A stretch of DNA of 64,000 nt from Shimia sp. R10_1 (GTDB lineage Bacteria > Pseudomonadota > Alphaproteobacteria > Rhodobacterales > Rhodobacteraceae). This document shows positions 29,242 to 38,699 of the stretch, piece after piece. The position numbers were made by a program, and so were the translations under genes. The notes under the pieces were generated by a model that saw only the letters and a program-made list of their open reading frames with translations, made no database searches and had not been told where the DNA came from. The stretch covers positions 434,001 through 498,000 of the forward strand of contig NZ_JAGHQX010000001.1 in assembly GCF_017744095.1 (NCBI RefSeq), given 5' to 3'. Numbering within the stretch: position 1 is the first letter of the stretch; every line of letters begins with the position of its first letter.

Positions 29242-30429
29242 ATGAACGGAGCGGACACCGCATGGATCATCGTGGCGACAGCCTTGGTCCTGTTCATGAC
29301 ATTGCCGGGGCTGGCCTTATTTTACGGCGGCCTCGTGCGCGCACGCAATGTGCTCAGCGTGTTTATGCAAACCTACGCCATTGCCTGTTTGATGAGCGTT
29401 TTGTGGCTGATGTTTGGCTACTCCATCGCGTTTGGCAATGACGGCGGCGCAAGCTCTCTCTGGGGCGGGCTTGGCAAAATGTTCCTTGCAGGCGTCACCG
29501 CCGACAGCCTCTCTGGCACCCTGCCCGAAGTGCTGTTCTTCGCCTTCCAGATGACCTTCGCCATCATCACGCCTGCGCTGATTGTCGGCGCGTATGTGGA
29601 GCGCATCGGCTTTGGCTTTGTTCTGCTCTTCTCCGGTCTCTGGATGCTTCTGTGCTATGCGCCGGTGGTCCACTGGATCTGGGGCGGCGGCATGATGGCG
29701 GATGGCGGCATCTTTGGCGAAATTGGCGTGCGTGACTTTGCAGGCGGCATTGTGGTGCATGAAACCGCAGGTCTCGCCGCATTGGTGATTGCCGTGATGC
29801 TGGGCGCGCGCCGCCACCGCACCACGCCACCACATGCTCCTTGGATGGTGATGATCGGCGCAGCCATGCTCTGGGTCGGCTGGTTCGGCTTTAACGGCGG
29901 CAGCCAGCTCGCCGCAGACGGCGGTGCCGCCATGGCCCTCACCGTCACTCACATCTCCGCCGCCACAGCCTCGCTCACATGGGCACTATGGGAGCGCATC
30001 AAATACGGCAAAGCCTCGCTTGTGGGTCTTGTCACCGGCACCATCGCCGGTCTGGCCTCCATCACCCCTGCGTCGGGCTTTGTCGGCCCGGTCGAAGCGC
30101 TCATCATCGGGGCCATCGCAGGCGTGCTCTGTCAGGAAGCGGTCAACCTCGTGCGCAACGGCCTGAAAATCGACGACACGCTGGATGTCTTCGCCGTACA
30201 CGGCGTGGGCGGTATCTTCGGCACCATCATGATTGCGGTCTTTGGCCAAGGCAGCTGGGTCGCGCAGCTTGGCGGCCTCGCGGTTGTCGGCATCTTCACA
30301 CTGGTTGTAACCGTGGTGCTTGTGAAAGTCGTGAGCCTCATCACCCCACTGCGCGTGGATGAGGAAACCGAAGTCAACGGTCTGGATCTCGCAGTCCACG
30401 GCGAGCGCGCCTACGACACCGCATCTTAA
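29242..30429 (+). CDS. amtB: Ammonium transporter AmtB
   Basis: 395 residues, eleven membrane segments. The start MNGADTAWIIVATALVLFMT already lies in TM1, and AGGGGAAG lies just upstream; two further in-frame ATGs upstream (29200, 29221) are less likely. The pore twin histidines are His144 (VVHWIWGGG) and His320 (AVHGVGGIFG), and the signature DFAGGIVVHETAGLAALV is present. It conducts ammonium/ammonia across the inner membrane. The usual partner glnK is not next to it. A terminator follows. Confidence 0.96.
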   Translation: MNGADTAWIIVATALVLFMTLPGLALFYGGLVRARNVLSVFMQTYAIACLMSVLWLMFGYSIAFGNDGGASSLWGGLGKMFLAGVTADSLSGTLPEVLFFAFQMTFAIITPALIVGAYVERIGFGFVLLFSGLWMLLCYAPVVHWIWGGGMMADGGIFGEIGVRDFAGGIVVHETAGLAALVIAVMLGARRHRTTPPHAPWMVMIGAAMLWVGWFGFNGGSQLAADGGAAMALTVTHISAATASLTWALWERIKYGKASLVGLVTGTIAGLASITPASGFVGPVEALIIGAIAGVLCQEAVNLVRNGLKIDDTLDVFAVHGVGGIFGTIMIAVFGQGSWVAQLGGLAVVGIFTLVVTVVLVKVVSLITPLRVDEETEVNGLDLAVHGERAYDTAS

Positions 30430-30459
30430 CGAAACACTCAGGGATCACTCCCGGAACTT

Positions 30460-30490
30460 GGGCGGCCGCCACGTTAGGCCGCCCTTTTTT
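30460..30490 (+). terminator. Rho-independent terminator after amtB
   Basis: GGGCGGCC (30460-30467) pairs with GGCCGCCC (30477-30484) around a nine-base loop, followed by TTTTTT. Confidence 0.88.
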
Positions 30491-30501
30491 GCGGCCCAGC
30501 C

Positions 30502-30957
30502 TCAGCCGTAAAGCGTTTTCGCCCGCGCCTCAAAAGCGGCCACAATCCGGTTCATCGCCTCAAAGAACACAAGCCCAATCGCCTTTTGCAAGATGATGTT
30601 CTTGAACTCAAAATCCACAAAGAACTTCACCTCAACACCGCCATCCACATCCGCAAAATCCCAGGTGGACTTCATATATTTGAACGGCCCGTCCAGATAT
30701 TCCGTGTCGATGTGCTTGCTGTCAGGATATAGCCCCACCCGGCTGCCAAACCGCTCCCGAAACACTTTGAACGAAATCACCAGATCCGCGAGCATCTCCT
30801 CGCCCACCCCATGCGCCGTTTCAATCGGCGTGACCGAGCGCACCCGCGCCGCCGCGCACCAGGGCAGAAACTTTGGATAGGTCGCCACATCGGCCACAAG
30901 GTCATACATTTGCTGAGCTGTGTAAGGCAGCGTGCGTGTCTCAGAGTGCGTCGGCAT
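30502..30957 (-). CDS. RatA/COQ10-type START-domain protein
   Basis: 151 residues of the polyketide cyclase/START fold: MYDLVADVATYPKFLPWC at the start, then YLDGPFKYMKSTWDF and the closing helix VFFEAMNRIVAAFEARA. In mitochondria and alphaproteobacteria, members (COQ10) bind ubiquinone and are needed for respiration; in E. coli the same family was named RatA, a ribosome-association toxin. I favour the ubiquinone-binding role here. No antitoxin partner is adjacent. Confidence 0.88.
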   Translation of the reverse strand: MPTHSETRTLPYTAQQMYDLVADVATYPKFLPWCAAARVRSVTPIETAHGVGEEMLADLVISFKVFRERFGSRVGLYPDSKHIDTEYLDGPFKYMKSTWDFADVDGGVEVKFFVDFEFKNIILQKAIGLVFFEAMNRIVAAFEARAKTLYG

Positions 30958-31067
30958 GTGGTTCCAGTCAGCTGCCCATTTTAACGTGACAGTGTTTCGC
31001 GTCCCCGCTATGCACTGTGCTGCTCGCGCTCATATCTATTCTGCGGGCGAAAAATCAAGAGGGTCTC

Positions 31068-31613
31068 ATGTCAGAGCGTCCATATGTCATCGATCAAATG
31101 ATCTCAGCCAAGTCCATTGCCGCCCGGATCGAAGAGCTGTCACGCGAAATTCAATCCGAATACGCTGGCACTGATAAGCTGATTGTGGTGGGCCTGCTGC
31201 GCGGCTCTTTTGTCTTCATCGCCGATCTGGTGCGTGAACTGGAACTGCCGGTTGAGGTCGATTTTCTCGAAGCCTCCTCCTATGGCAACGCCATGGAAAG
31301 CAGTCGAGAAGTGCGCATTTTCAAAGACTTGCGCGGCGAGATCGAAGGCCGCGACGTGCTGGTGGTCGAAGACATCGTAGACACCGGCCACACCCTGACC
31401 CACGTGCTGCACCTGCTGAAGGCGCGTAACCCGGCCAAGATCAAAACCATCGCACTGCTGGACAAACCCAGCCGTCGCGAAGCCGACATCGCCGCTGATT
31501 GGATCGGCTTTTCAATTCCTGATGAATTTGTCGTGGGTTACGGCATCGACTTTGCCCAACGCAACCGAAACCTGCCTTTCATCGGCAAAGTGCGCTTTAC
31601 AGAAGACAACTAA
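31068..31613 (+). CDS. hpt: Hypoxanthine phosphoribosyltransferase
   Basis: 181 residues. The PRPP-binding motif is [18 protein letters not shown], the N-terminal loop is [19 protein letters not shown], and the purine-binding region is [20 protein letters not shown]. It salvages hypoxanthine (and often guanine) to the monophosphate. ATG at 31068 is preferred, with AGAGGGT just upstream; the frame is open from 31017. A GC-rich stem-loop follows. Confidence 0.93.
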   Translation: MSERPYVIDQMISAKSIAARIEELSREIQSEYAGTDKLIVVGLLRGSFVFIADLVRELELPVEVDFLEASSYGNAMESSREVRIFKDLRGEIEGRDVLVVEDIVDTGHTLTHVLHLLKARNPAKIKTIALLDKPSRREADIAADWIGFSIPDEFVVGYGIDFAQRNRNLPFIGKVRFTEDN

Positions 31614-31627
31614 GCGACGCGCCTGCA

Positions 31628-31656
31628 CAGGAAGGCGCAGCCTGCGCCTTCCATTT
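31628..31656 (+). terminator. Stem-loop after hpt
   Basis: GGAAGGCGCA (31630-31639) pairs perfectly with TGCGCCTTCC (31643-31652) around a three-base loop. The following ATTTG is a poor T-run, so termination may be partial. Confidence 0.5.
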
Positions 31657-31721
31657 GCGTCCGCGCAAAACCTCAGGCATTCTCATTCTCCAACGATCCA
31701 AATACGTCAGCAGCCCCGCAG

Positions 31722-31904
31722 ATGAACTTTCGCCACTTGTTCCGCATGAGCCAATGGGCGCGCAACCCGCCTTCTGAAAAACGGGTCAAGCTTGTGTTTG
31801 GCGTGATTCTGGCCTGTCTGGTCCTTGTGTTGATCGAGCGTTTCGTGGGCTGGCCTGACGCGCTCACCCTCGACCCCAAATCCCGGCTGACCGTAAACTT
31901 CTGA
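31722..31904 (+). CDS. Small single-span membrane protein
   Basis: 60 residues with one membrane segment (VKLVFGVILACLVLVLIERF) between a basic, proline-containing N-terminus (SQWARNPPSEKR) and a short C-terminal tail. The composition and coding style look like a real gene, and similar small proteins with RNPPSE and ERFVGWPD occur in the Roseobacter group as far as I recall. An alternative start at 31746 would shorten it by eight residues. It converges on phhB. Function unknown. Confidence 0.65.
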   Translation: MNFRHLFRMSQWARNPPSEKRVKLVFGVILACLVLVLIERFVGWPDALTLDPKSRLTVNF

Positions 31905-31908
31905 ACCG

Positions 31909-32250
31909 CTAGACCAGCATCGCATCCAGCTTGGCGGCACAGATGAAATCATTCTCAGACAACCGTCCCAATTCGTGGGATGTGTAGATGATCTCACAAT
32001 AACCCCAGCCAAAGCGCACATCCGCATGGTGGCCTTCCTTGTCACTGACAAACGCTGCGAGGTTGGCGGCATAAACCGCCTTGGCATAGGCCTTGAAAAC
32101 CAGCTTGCGTTGCAGCGAATTGCCATCTTCCGCAATGGTCCAGTCTGGATGCAGCTTGCTTTTCAGCGCAGCCAAATCCGCGTCACTCAAGGGGGGCACC
32201 CAGCCTTCACAGGCGGCACAGGATTTGCTCGCCAATTCTTCCACCATCAT
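31909..32250 (-). CDS. phhB: 4a-hydroxytetrahydrobiopterin dehydratase
   Basis: 113 residues of pterin-4a-carbinolamine dehydratase type: GWVPPLSDADLAALKSKLHP, then the family motif EGHHADVRFGWGYCEIIYTS and the closing LSENDFICAAKLD. The active-site HH pair of the family is present. It recycles the pterin cofactor oxidised by phenylalanine hydroxylase. Its start overlaps the phhA stop by four bases (ATGA). Confidence 0.94.
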   Translation of the reverse strand: MMVEELASKSCAACEGWVPPLSDADLAALKSKLHPDWTIAEDGNSLQRKLVFKAYAKAVYAANLAAFVSDKEGHHADVRFGWGYCEIIYTSHELGRLSENDFICAAKLDAMLV

Positions 32251-33044
32251 GCCGCCTCCGGTTTCGGCGGAAACACCGGCTTATGCAGCCCCAGCGCCTG
32301 CGCCTTTTTGATGTCGACCAAAAGATCCCGTTCCGAGGCTTCCAAAAGCTGCTCGACGTCATCCAACACAAAATAGATCGGCTGATTGATGTCGATCCGA
32401 TACGGCGTGCGCAGAATATCAATCACATCAAACGGCTTGCGGATCACGCTTGGGCCAAAGATGGAATGGGAAAGCTCCCCAGGCGAAGACGCCAGGCCAG
32501 ACCCAAGCGCTTTGATCTGCTCCCCTTCCCGGATCAGCCCAAACTCCACCGTGAACCAATACAGCCGGATCAACCATGAATAGTCAGCCGGGTCAGACGC
32601 CAGCCCTGTCTCCCCAATTCTTTGTGAAAACTTGGCAAACCGCGGATCCGTCAGCAGTGGCGTATGCCCATAGATTTCATGAAAGATGTCCGGCTCTTCG
32701 ATGTAATCAAAGCTTTCGCGATCCCGAATGAACGAGGCCGCAGGAAAGGTTTTCTCCGACAACATCTTAAAAAAGCGCCCAAAGCCAATCAGCGCAGGCA
32801 CCGGGGCCACGCGCCAGCCGGTCAGATCCTCCAGAACCTCAGACACCTCCACACATTGTGGCACGCGATCCACCGGCAAGTTCAGGCAGCGCTGACCAGT
32901 CAGAAAAGGCGCGGCAGCCAGTCTCTCTACATTGGGCTGTTGCTGGGCAACCAGATCCCGCCAGACCGCATTCTCTTGCGCTGTGTAGTGGATCACACCG
33001 TCCGCATCCGGGACCTTGGCGACATATTTGGTGGTTTTGGGCAT
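32247..33044 (-). CDS. phhA: Phenylalanine 4-monooxygenase
   Basis: 265 residues, the short bacterial form without a regulatory ACT domain. The iron ligands are His122 and His127 (IFHEIYGHTPLLTD) and Glu167 (YWFTVEFGLI). It converts phenylalanine to tyrosine using tetrahydrobiopterin and oxygen. ATG at 33044 has GAGGAGG upstream; the open frame continues to 33113 but is not needed. phhB follows in the same transcript, and an Lrp-type regulator diverges. Confidence 0.96.
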   Translation of the reverse strand: MPKTTKYVAKVPDADGVIHYTAQENAVWRDLVAQQQPNVERLAAAPFLTGQRCLNLPVDRVPQCVEVSEVLEDLTGWRVAPVPALIGFGRFFKMLSEKTFPAASFIRDRESFDYIEEPDIFHEIYGHTPLLTDPRFAKFSQRIGETGLASDPADYSWLIRLYWFTVEFGLIREGEQIKALGSGLASSPGELSHSIFGPSVIRKPFDVIDILRTPYRIDINQPIYFVLDDVEQLLEASERDLLVDIKKAQALGLHKPVFPPKPEAA

Positions 33045-33125
33045 TGGTTTATCCTCCTCGCAAGACCATGCTAGGCCGCAAATCGGACAAATATTTTTCT
33101 GTTCTCCCCACAATCACTTATTTTG

Positions 33126-33140
33126 AGGTAAAATTCACCT
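33126..33140. promoter_or_regulatory. Putative Lrp-family operator between phhA and its regulator
   Basis: AGGTAAAATTCACCT is a 15-base dyad with six of seven base pairs matched and an AT-rich centre, the usual shape of Lrp/AsnC sites. It lies in the 121-base divergent spacer, 26 bases before the regulator start. Confidence 0.5.
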
Positions 33141-33165
33141 ACCAATCGCAAATGTGAGGCAAGAT

Positions 33166-33627
33166 ATGCTCGATCACTTCGAACGGCTGATCCTAAAACT
33201 ACTCCAGCGCAATGGCCGCGCCAGCACGCAAGAGCTGTCAGACACGGTTGGGCTTTCTCCGTCTCCCTGCTGGCGGCGTGTGAAACGGCTGGAAGAGGAC
33301 GGCTTCATCCTGCGCTATGCAGCTATTCTGGATGGCAAGAAACTGGGGCTCAATGCCTTCGCCTATGTCCAGATCTCTCTGATTGATCACAGCGAAGAAT
33401 CAATCGACACATTTCAAAGCTTCATCGCCCAAAACGAACAGGTGCTCGAATGTGCCTCGATCACCGGCGACTTTGATTTTGTCCTGAAGGTTGTGGCCCG
33501 CGATCCTGAGATGCTGGAACAATTCATCATGAAAGAAATTCTGCGCCTTGGCGTTGTGCGCACAACCACCACGAACTTCATCATGCGACAGCTCAAAACC
33601 GCAGGCAGCCTGCCAATTGAGGTCTAA
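33166..33627 (+). CDS. Lrp/AsnC-family transcriptional regulator (likely phenylalanine-responsive)
   Basis: 153 residues. N-terminal helix-turn-helix: LQRNGRASTQELSDTVGLSP and SPCWRRVKRLEEDGFI. C-terminal RAM/AsnC ligand domain: FAYVQISLIDHSEESIDTF, then VLECASITGDFDFVLKVVA and the closing LGVVRTTTTNFIMRQLKT. ATG at 33166 has AGGCAAG upstream; a GTG at 33154 is in frame. Divergence from phhAB makes it the likely regulator of phenylalanine breakdown. That role is inference. Confidence 0.9.
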   Translation: MLDHFERLILKLLQRNGRASTQELSDTVGLSPSPCWRRVKRLEEDGFILRYAAILDGKKLGLNAFAYVQISLIDHSEESIDTFQSFIAQNEQVLECASITGDFDFVLKVVARDPEMLEQFIMKEILRLGVVRTTTTNFIMRQLKTAGSLPIEV

Positions 33628-33699
33628 AAACGTTGCGTATGGTGCCTCTTGTACGCACGCTTTGTTAATGGTGGAAAACCCGCGAAATGCACCTCCGCA

Positions 33700-33732
33700 A
33701 TACCGTTGGGATACCGACGCAATACCGACGTA
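33700..33732. repeat. Three 11-base direct repeats starting with ATACCG
   Basis: ATACCGTTGGG, ATACCGACGCA and ATACCGACGTA follow each other without gap at 33700, 33711 and 33722, a period of one helical turn. They sit between two convergent genes, just left of a terminator. Confidence 0.7.
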
Positions 33733-33742
33733 AAATTCTGGG

Positions 33743-33778
33743 CAAAAAGGGGCGTTAACCTTTGAGTCGTTCGCCCCT
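33743..33778 (-). terminator. Terminator of the deacetylase-like gene
   Basis: AGGGGCG (33748-33754) pairs with CGCCCCT (33772-33778) around a 17-base loop. Read on the minus strand, the stem runs into TTTTTGCC just after the stop at 33787. Confidence 0.7.
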
Positions 33779-33786
33779 CAGAAAGA

Positions 33787-35418
33787 TCAGTTTATGGTTT
33801 GGAAAGTCGCTGAAATCGGCGCCATCGCCACCGTCCCTGCCCGATCCTGAAGCGCCCAGAGCAGCAGCGCAGAAATGGTCTCATCGCGCAGGCGCCCCAC
33901 CATAACCACGCCATCTTCTTGACCTGCCTTAAACGCCGCATTGTCAAGGAAACGGCGCATCACAACAGCTGTCTGACCAGCATCATCAAAGTCTCGGAAC
34001 ACACTGACAGAGGGCACGCCCTCCTTTGCTGCAAGCTTCTGTGCCGTATTTAAACCATTGGGAAACATCAGCAATCCGTGTCCGCTTCCCAACAGAGCCT
34101 GAGCGACCTGATCGCTCACGACCTTACTGCCTTGCAGCCCATCCGTCAGACCTTCCATGATGCCGACAAACCCATCAGAAACCGACAAATGCGCCTGCAT
34201 GGCCTGCTCAACATCTGACGCGCTCGCCTCTGCAGGCATGTCTACCATGGCCAGCACTTCAAACCCGCGCAAACGATAGTTTGCCGCCTTTTCAGTGACT
34301 TGCGGATCAAGTGTGCTCACCGCAATGCTCAACGGATATGGAAAGCTCTCTAAGGCTTCCATGTCAAAACTATGTTCCCCGGTATCCACCAGAACAATCG
34401 ACATCACCGGTTTATTCTCTGTGTTTTCAAAGCCTTCCGCGTTTGCCTCGACAGGCCGCAGACTGGTGGACGCCGCAGGTGCCGCCACGGTCGCACCCTC
34501 TGCCGCATCATCACCAACAGAGGGCAAACGGGAGGATTTCAGCTGCGGATAGGTCTCGTTCAAGTTGCCAGCAGGTTTCAGCAACGACGCTGTCGCGCTT
34601 TCATCTTCCAGCACCTCTTCCGCCTCTGCTCGAGGGGACAGATCCTCCGCAACAGGGCTTGGCACCGCCTCAGACACCAGCGAGGATTGTTCTTCGTTTT
34701 CAGCGTCTTCTGGCAATTCATCCAGCACAATCACGCGTTCCGAATTACCCTCGACTGCCTCTGCAATCTGGTCAACAGCCTGATCCTCTGTGCCTTGCCG
34801 CGCGCCAGTTTCAGCGTCAACAGAGGCCGCCTCCGTTGGTGCGTCAGCCTCATCTGGCACCTCAATCACGACCTCTGCTGTGGGTGCCTCTGCGCCTCCT
34901 ACATCTTCATCTGCCAAAACCGGCGCTGCAGGTGTTTCAAAGGCTTCCCCAGACAATGGCGCAGGCGCTGCGGGCTGCGCCGGATTGGTTGAAATGGACA
35001 ACTCCGTTTCCGCCACAGGCGCCGCTGGCGTTTGCGATTGAGGGTTGGGCAAAACCGGAGATTCTTCTTCAATTTCAACAGCTCCGCTCCCATCAATCTG
35101 CGCGGGCGCAGCCAGTTCAGCATCCGGTGTCTCTGGTTCTGGCTTTGGTGCAGAATCGGTGATCGCCAAAGGAGGCCCATCCTCTGCCTCAACTTCAGGA
35201 ACCGCAGCCCCCGGCGCGCCCTCAACCGTTGAGTCCCGCTGAGAAGTGGTATCCAATGCTGTAGCGGGCACCGACACCTTCTGCCCGTCTTGTGGTGCCA
35301 CCGCTGTGGTCTGTGGCTGTACCGTCGCCGGTAAAGGAGACAGCAAAGACGCCGCCGCAAGCACGCCACCAATCAGGACCACGCCCCAGAACACACCAGC
35401 CAAAAATCCGCGCAACAT
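33787..35418 (-). CDS. Divergent polysaccharide deacetylase-family protein with long acidic linker
   Basis: 543 residues. An N-terminal membrane anchor ([17 protein letters not shown]) is followed by about 280 residues rich in Ala, Pro, Glu and Asp with no fold expected (for example [20 protein letters not shown]). Residues from about 330 form the divergent NodB-like domain ([56 protein letters not shown]). Such YibQ-type proteins sit in the periplasm; catalytic metal ligands of true deacetylases are not evident. The long acidic linker could let the domain reach through or along the cell wall. Confidence 0.85.
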   Translation of the reverse strand: MLRGFLAGVFWGVVLIGGVLAAASLLSPLPATVQPQTTAVAPQDGQKVSVPATALDTTSQRDSTVEGAPGAAVPEVEAEDGPPLAITDSAPKPEPETPDAELAAPAQIDGSGAVEIEEESPVLPNPQSQTPAAPVAETELSISTNPAQPAAPAPLSGEAFETPAAPVLADEDVGGAEAPTAEVVIEVPDEADAPTEAASVDAETGARQGTEDQAVDQIAEAVEGNSERVIVLDELPEDAENEEQSSLVSEAVPSPVAEDLSPRAEAEEVLEDESATASLLKPAGNLNETYPQLKSSRLPSVGDDAAEGATVAAPAASTSLRPVEANAEGFENTENKPVMSIVLVDTGEHSFDMEALESFPYPLSIAVSTLDPQVTEKAANYRLRGFEVLAMVDMPAEASASDVEQAMQAHLSVSDGFVGIMEGLTDGLQGSKVVSDQVAQALLGSGHGLLMFPNGLNTAQKLAAKEGVPSVSVFRDFDDAGQTAVVMRRFLDNAAFKAGQEDGVVMVGRLRDETISALLLWALQDRAGTVAMAPISATFQTIN

Positions 35419-35562
35419 CGCTCTCTGCCCTTCTTTCTATCATTTTCCGGGGCGAACCTGCCTGTGCCCCTCTTGACCCTCTGCGCCAAGCCTGAGCATG
35501 TATACCGCGAGCAGGCCCTTCGCCTCCACCCCTTTCGCATCTTTAGGATAAGAACCGACAAA

Positions 35563-36156
35563 ATGCTGCTTCTGATCGATAATTACGACAGTTTCACCTA
35601 CAATCTTGTGCATTATCTGGGCGAGTTGGGCGCAGATGTGCAGGTCTGGCGAAACGACGCGCTGACGGTACAGGACGCGATGGGCATGAACCCTTCGGGC
35701 ATTTTGCTGTCTCCCGGCCCCTGTGATCCCGATCAGGCAGGCATTTGCCTTGCCCTGACCGAAGCAGCCGCAGAAACCCGCACCCCGCTTATGGGTGTGT
35801 GTCTGGGCCATCAGACCATCGGTCAGGCCTTTGGCGGCAACGTCGTGCGCTGTCATGAGATCGTGCATGGCAAAATGGGCACCATGAAGCACACCGGCAA
35901 AGGCGTGTTCGCGGGTCTGCCCAGCCCGTTTGAGGCCACCCGCTATCATTCACTGGTGGTGGATCGCGAAACCTTCCCGGACTGTCTTGAAATCACAGCA
36001 GAACTTGCAGATGGCACCATCATGGGCCTGCAACACAAAGAACTGCCTATTCAAGGCGTGCAGTTCCATCCGGAGTCCATCGCCTCTGAGCACGGCCACG
36101 CCATGCTCAAAAACTTTCTGGACATGATGCCTTCCCCAAAAGGGGCCGCCGCATGA
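35563..36156 (+). CDS. trpG: Anthranilate synthase glutamine amidotransferase subunit
   Basis: 197 residues. Class I glutaminase with nucleophile Cys80 ([11 protein letters not shown]) and the His-Glu pair in [14 protein letters not shown]-terminal signature [20 protein letters not shown]. It supplies ammonia to TrpE (not in this window) and may also serve aminodeoxychorismate synthase. ATG at 35563; its stop overlaps trpD by four bases. Confidence 0.95.
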   Translation: MLLLIDNYDSFTYNLVHYLGELGADVQVWRNDALTVQDAMGMNPSGILLSPGPCDPDQAGICLALTEAAAETRTPLMGVCLGHQTIGQAFGGNVVRCHEIVHGKMGTMKHTGKGVFAGLPSPFEATRYHSLVVDRETFPDCLEITAELADGTIMGLQHKELPIQGVQFHPESIASEHGHAMLKNFLDMMPSPKGAAA

Positions 36157-37172
36157 GCCATGATATCAAGACGCTGATCGGCGCGGCCGCGGATCGCCCC
36201 CTGTCGCGTGATGAAGCCGAGGCCGCTTTCTCCCTTCTGTTTGAAGGCGAAGCAACACCCAGCCAGATGGGCGGCCTGCTGATGGCGCTGCGCACCCGTG
36301 GTGAAACGGTGGATGAATATGCCGCCGCCGCCGCAGTCATGCGCGCCAAATGCAATCCGGTGACAGCCCCCGCTGGTGCCATCGACATCGTTGGCACCGG
36401 GGGCGACGGCAAGCACACGCTCAACATCTCCACCGCCACAGCCTTCGTTGTGGCCGGTGCTGGCGTGCCCGTGGCCAAACATGGCAACCGCAATCTCAGC
36501 TCCAAATCCGGCACTGCGGACGTGCAAACCCAGATGGGCATCAACGTAATGGTCGGACCGGAAGTGGTTGAAAAGGCGCTGGAAAGCTGCGGCATCGCCT
36601 TCATGATGGCACCGATGCACCACCCGGCGATTGCCCATGTGATGCCAACCCGTGCAGAGCTCGGCACCCGCACGATCTTCAACATTCTTGGCCCACTCAC
36701 CAACCCGGCAGGCGTCAAACGCCAACTGACCGGCGCTTTCACCCGCGACCTCATTCGCCCCATGGCCGAAACGCTTGGCCAATTGGGCAGCGAGCGTGCT
36801 TGGCTTGTTCATGGCTCTGACGGCACCGATGAGCTGACCATCACCGGCGTGAGCTGGGTTTCCGCACTTGAGACCGACGGCACTGTAAAAGACGTTGAGT
36901 TGCACCCCGAAGACGCCGGTCTGCCGGTGCATCCTTTTGAGGCCATTGTAGGCGGCACGCCAGAGGACAACGCCAATGCCTTCCGCGCGCTTCTGGATGG
37001 CGCGCAAAACGCGTATCGCGATGCGGTCTTGTTGAACGCGGCAGCTGCGCTTGTGGTGGCAGACGCAGCGCGCGACCTGAAAGAAGGGGTTGAAAAAGCA
37101 CGCGAAAGCATCGACAGCGGTGCAGCCAAAGGCAAAGTCGCTGCATTGGCCAAAGTCACCTCTGCCGCGTGA
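36153..37172 (+). CDS. trpD: Anthranilate phosphoribosyltransferase
   Basis: 339 residues, usual length. PRPP-binding motif [36 protein letters not shown], the anthranilate-site region [18 protein letters not shown] and [10 protein letters not shown] are all intact. It transfers phosphoribose to anthranilate, the second step of the tryptophan branch. It starts within the trpG stop (ATGA). A 49-base gap separates it from ung. Confidence 0.97.
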   Translation: MSHDIKTLIGAAADRPLSRDEAEAAFSLLFEGEATPSQMGGLLMALRTRGETVDEYAAAAAVMRAKCNPVTAPAGAIDIVGTGGDGKHTLNISTATAFVVAGAGVPVAKHGNRNLSSKSGTADVQTQMGINVMVGPEVVEKALESCGIAFMMAPMHHPAIAHVMPTRAELGTRTIFNILGPLTNPAGVKRQLTGAFTRDLIRPMAETLGQLGSERAWLVHGSDGTDELTITGVSWVSALETDGTVKDVELHPEDAGLPVHPFEAIVGGTPEDNANAFRALLDGAQNAYRDAVLLNAAAALVVADAARDLKEGVEKARESIDSGAAKGKVAALAKVTSAA

Positions 37173-37221
37173 ACCGCGCGGTGCAATTACAGACAACACC
37201 AACGCCCATGCGGGAGACAGA

Positions 37222-37887
37222 ATGATGGACACTCCCATTCCTTCCGCTTGGGCGCACTTGCCGTTCTTTGAGGCAGATTGGCCGCGTATCAGGCAAACCA
37301 TCGCCGAAGACCCGCGCGACATCCTACCTCCCTCCGATCAGCGTTTTGCCGCGCTTGAGGCCCTGCGCCCGGATCAGGTGCGGGTGGTCATTCTTGGACA
37401 GGATCCCTACCCCACACCCGGCCATGCGCACGGCTTGGCCTTCTCTGTGGAGCCAGACGTGCGCCCACTGCCACGATCGCTCAACAACATCTTCAAAGAG
37501 ATGATCGCCGATATCGGCGCTGCCCCTCTGACAGGCGATCTGCGCCATTGGACCAGCCAAGGTGTTCTGCTGCTCAACACCGTGCTCACCGTCCCTGCGG
37601 GAGAGGCGAACGGACATAAGTCGTTGGGCTTTCAGGCGCTTGCACATCAGGTTCTTTCGGAGGTCTCTGTTCGGCCATGTGCTTTTGTTCTTTGGGGAAA
37701 ACAGGCACAAGCTCTTGCAACACACATCCAAGCGCCTAAAGATGGCAGCCAACATCTGATGATCGAAACGGCGCATCCTTCGCCTCTGTCTGCGCGACGC
37801 GGATTCTTTGGCACTCGCCCGTTTTCGACAATAAACAACTGGCTCACGCAACGCGGCGAGCCTCTTATCGACTGGACGCACGCATGA
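37222..37887 (+). CDS. ung: Uracil-DNA glycosylase (family 1)
   Basis: 221 residues. Water-activating Asp61 in [20 protein letters not shown], the uracil pocket Asn in [16 protein letters not shown], and the minor-groove loop with His185 in [18 protein letters not shown]. It excises uracil from DNA. ATG at 37222 has CGGGAG upstream. Its stop overlaps the trpC start by four bases (ATGA), so it is translationally linked to the tryptophan genes on both sides of it. Confidence 0.95.
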   Translation: MMDTPIPSAWAHLPFFEADWPRIRQTIAEDPRDILPPSDQRFAALEALRPDQVRVVILGQDPYPTPGHAHGLAFSVEPDVRPLPRSLNNIFKEMIADIGAAPLTGDLRHWTSQGVLLLNTVLTVPAGEANGHKSLGFQALAHQVLSEVSVRPCAFVLWGKQAQALATHIQAPKDGSQHLMIETAHPSPLSARRGFFGTRPFSTINNWLTQRGEPLIDWTHA

Positions 37888-38699
37888 CCGAAACCGTACT
37901 CGACAAGATCAAAGCCTATAAACTGGAAGAAGTGGCGGCAGATAAGGCGTCTAAATCGCTTGAGGCCGTCGAAGCGGAGGCGCGTGAAGCCAGCCCAACG
38001 CGTGGGTTCGCGGATGCGCTGCAAAAGGCGAGCCGCTCAGGCTACGGTCTGATTGCCGAGGTCAAGAAAGCGTCTCCTTCCAAAGGGCTGATCCGCGAAG
38101 ACTTCAACCCACCTCTGCTGGCCAAAGCCTATGAGGACGGCGGCGCAACCTGCCTGTCGGTGCTGACCGACACGCCAAGCTTTCAGGGGCAGAAATCCTT
38201 CCTGACCGAGGCGCGTGAGGCCACCAATCTGCCCGCGCTGCGCAAGGACTTCATGTATGACACCTATCAGGTGGCCGAAGCCCGCGCACTGGGAGCGGAC
38301 TGCATTCTGATCATCCTGGCTTCGGTGAGCGACAGTCAGGCGCAAGAGCTTGAGGCCTGTGCTTTTGAATGGGGCATGGATGTCCTGCTCGAAGTGCATG
38401 ACGCCGAAGAACTGGAGCGCGCAAGCCAGCTCAAATCCCCGCTGATGGGCATCAACAACCGCAATCTCAAAACCTTTGAGACCACGCTCGACACCACGCG
38501 CCAGCTTTCCAAACTGGTGCCCGAAGACCGCCTGATCGTTTGTGAAAGCGGGCTCAACACCCCGGCCGAACTCGCCGATATGGCACGCTATGGCGCACGC
38601 ACCTTCCTGATCGGTGAAAGCCTGATGCGTCAGGACGATGTCGCCAGCGCCACCCGCACGCTTTTGGCCAATCCGCTCAACGCCATGGGTGGCATGTGA
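37884..38699 (+). CDS. trpC: Indole-3-glycerol phosphate synthase
   Basis: 271 residues, monofunctional TIM barrel. [51 protein letters not shown] and [12 protein letters not shown] carry the catalytic Lys/Glu and phosphate-binding residues. It closes the indole ring in tryptophan synthesis. Coupled to ung upstream and moaC downstream by overlapping start/stop codons. Confidence 0.97.
   Translation: MTETVLDKIKAYKLEEVAADKASKSLEAVEAEAREASPTRGFADALQKASRSGYGLIAEVKKASPSKGLIREDFNPPLLAKAYEDGGATCLSVLTDTPSFQGQKSFLTEAREATNLPALRKDFMYDTYQVAEARALGADCILIILASVSDSQAQELEACAFEWGMDVLLEVHDAEELERASQLKSPLMGINNRNLKTFETTLDTTRQLSKLVPEDRLIVCESGLNTPAELADMARYGARTFLIGESLMRQDDVASATRTLLANPLNAMGGM

Noticed and set aside
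30502-30957. Toxin-antitoxin locus based on the RatA family name
   Set aside because: No antitoxin partner is adjacent, and the COQ10-like ubiquinone-binding role is more likely in alphaproteobacteria.
36051-37322. A 423-codon open frame on the minus strand opposite trpD
   Set aside because: trpD is intact on the other strand and the reverse frame has no recognisable features.
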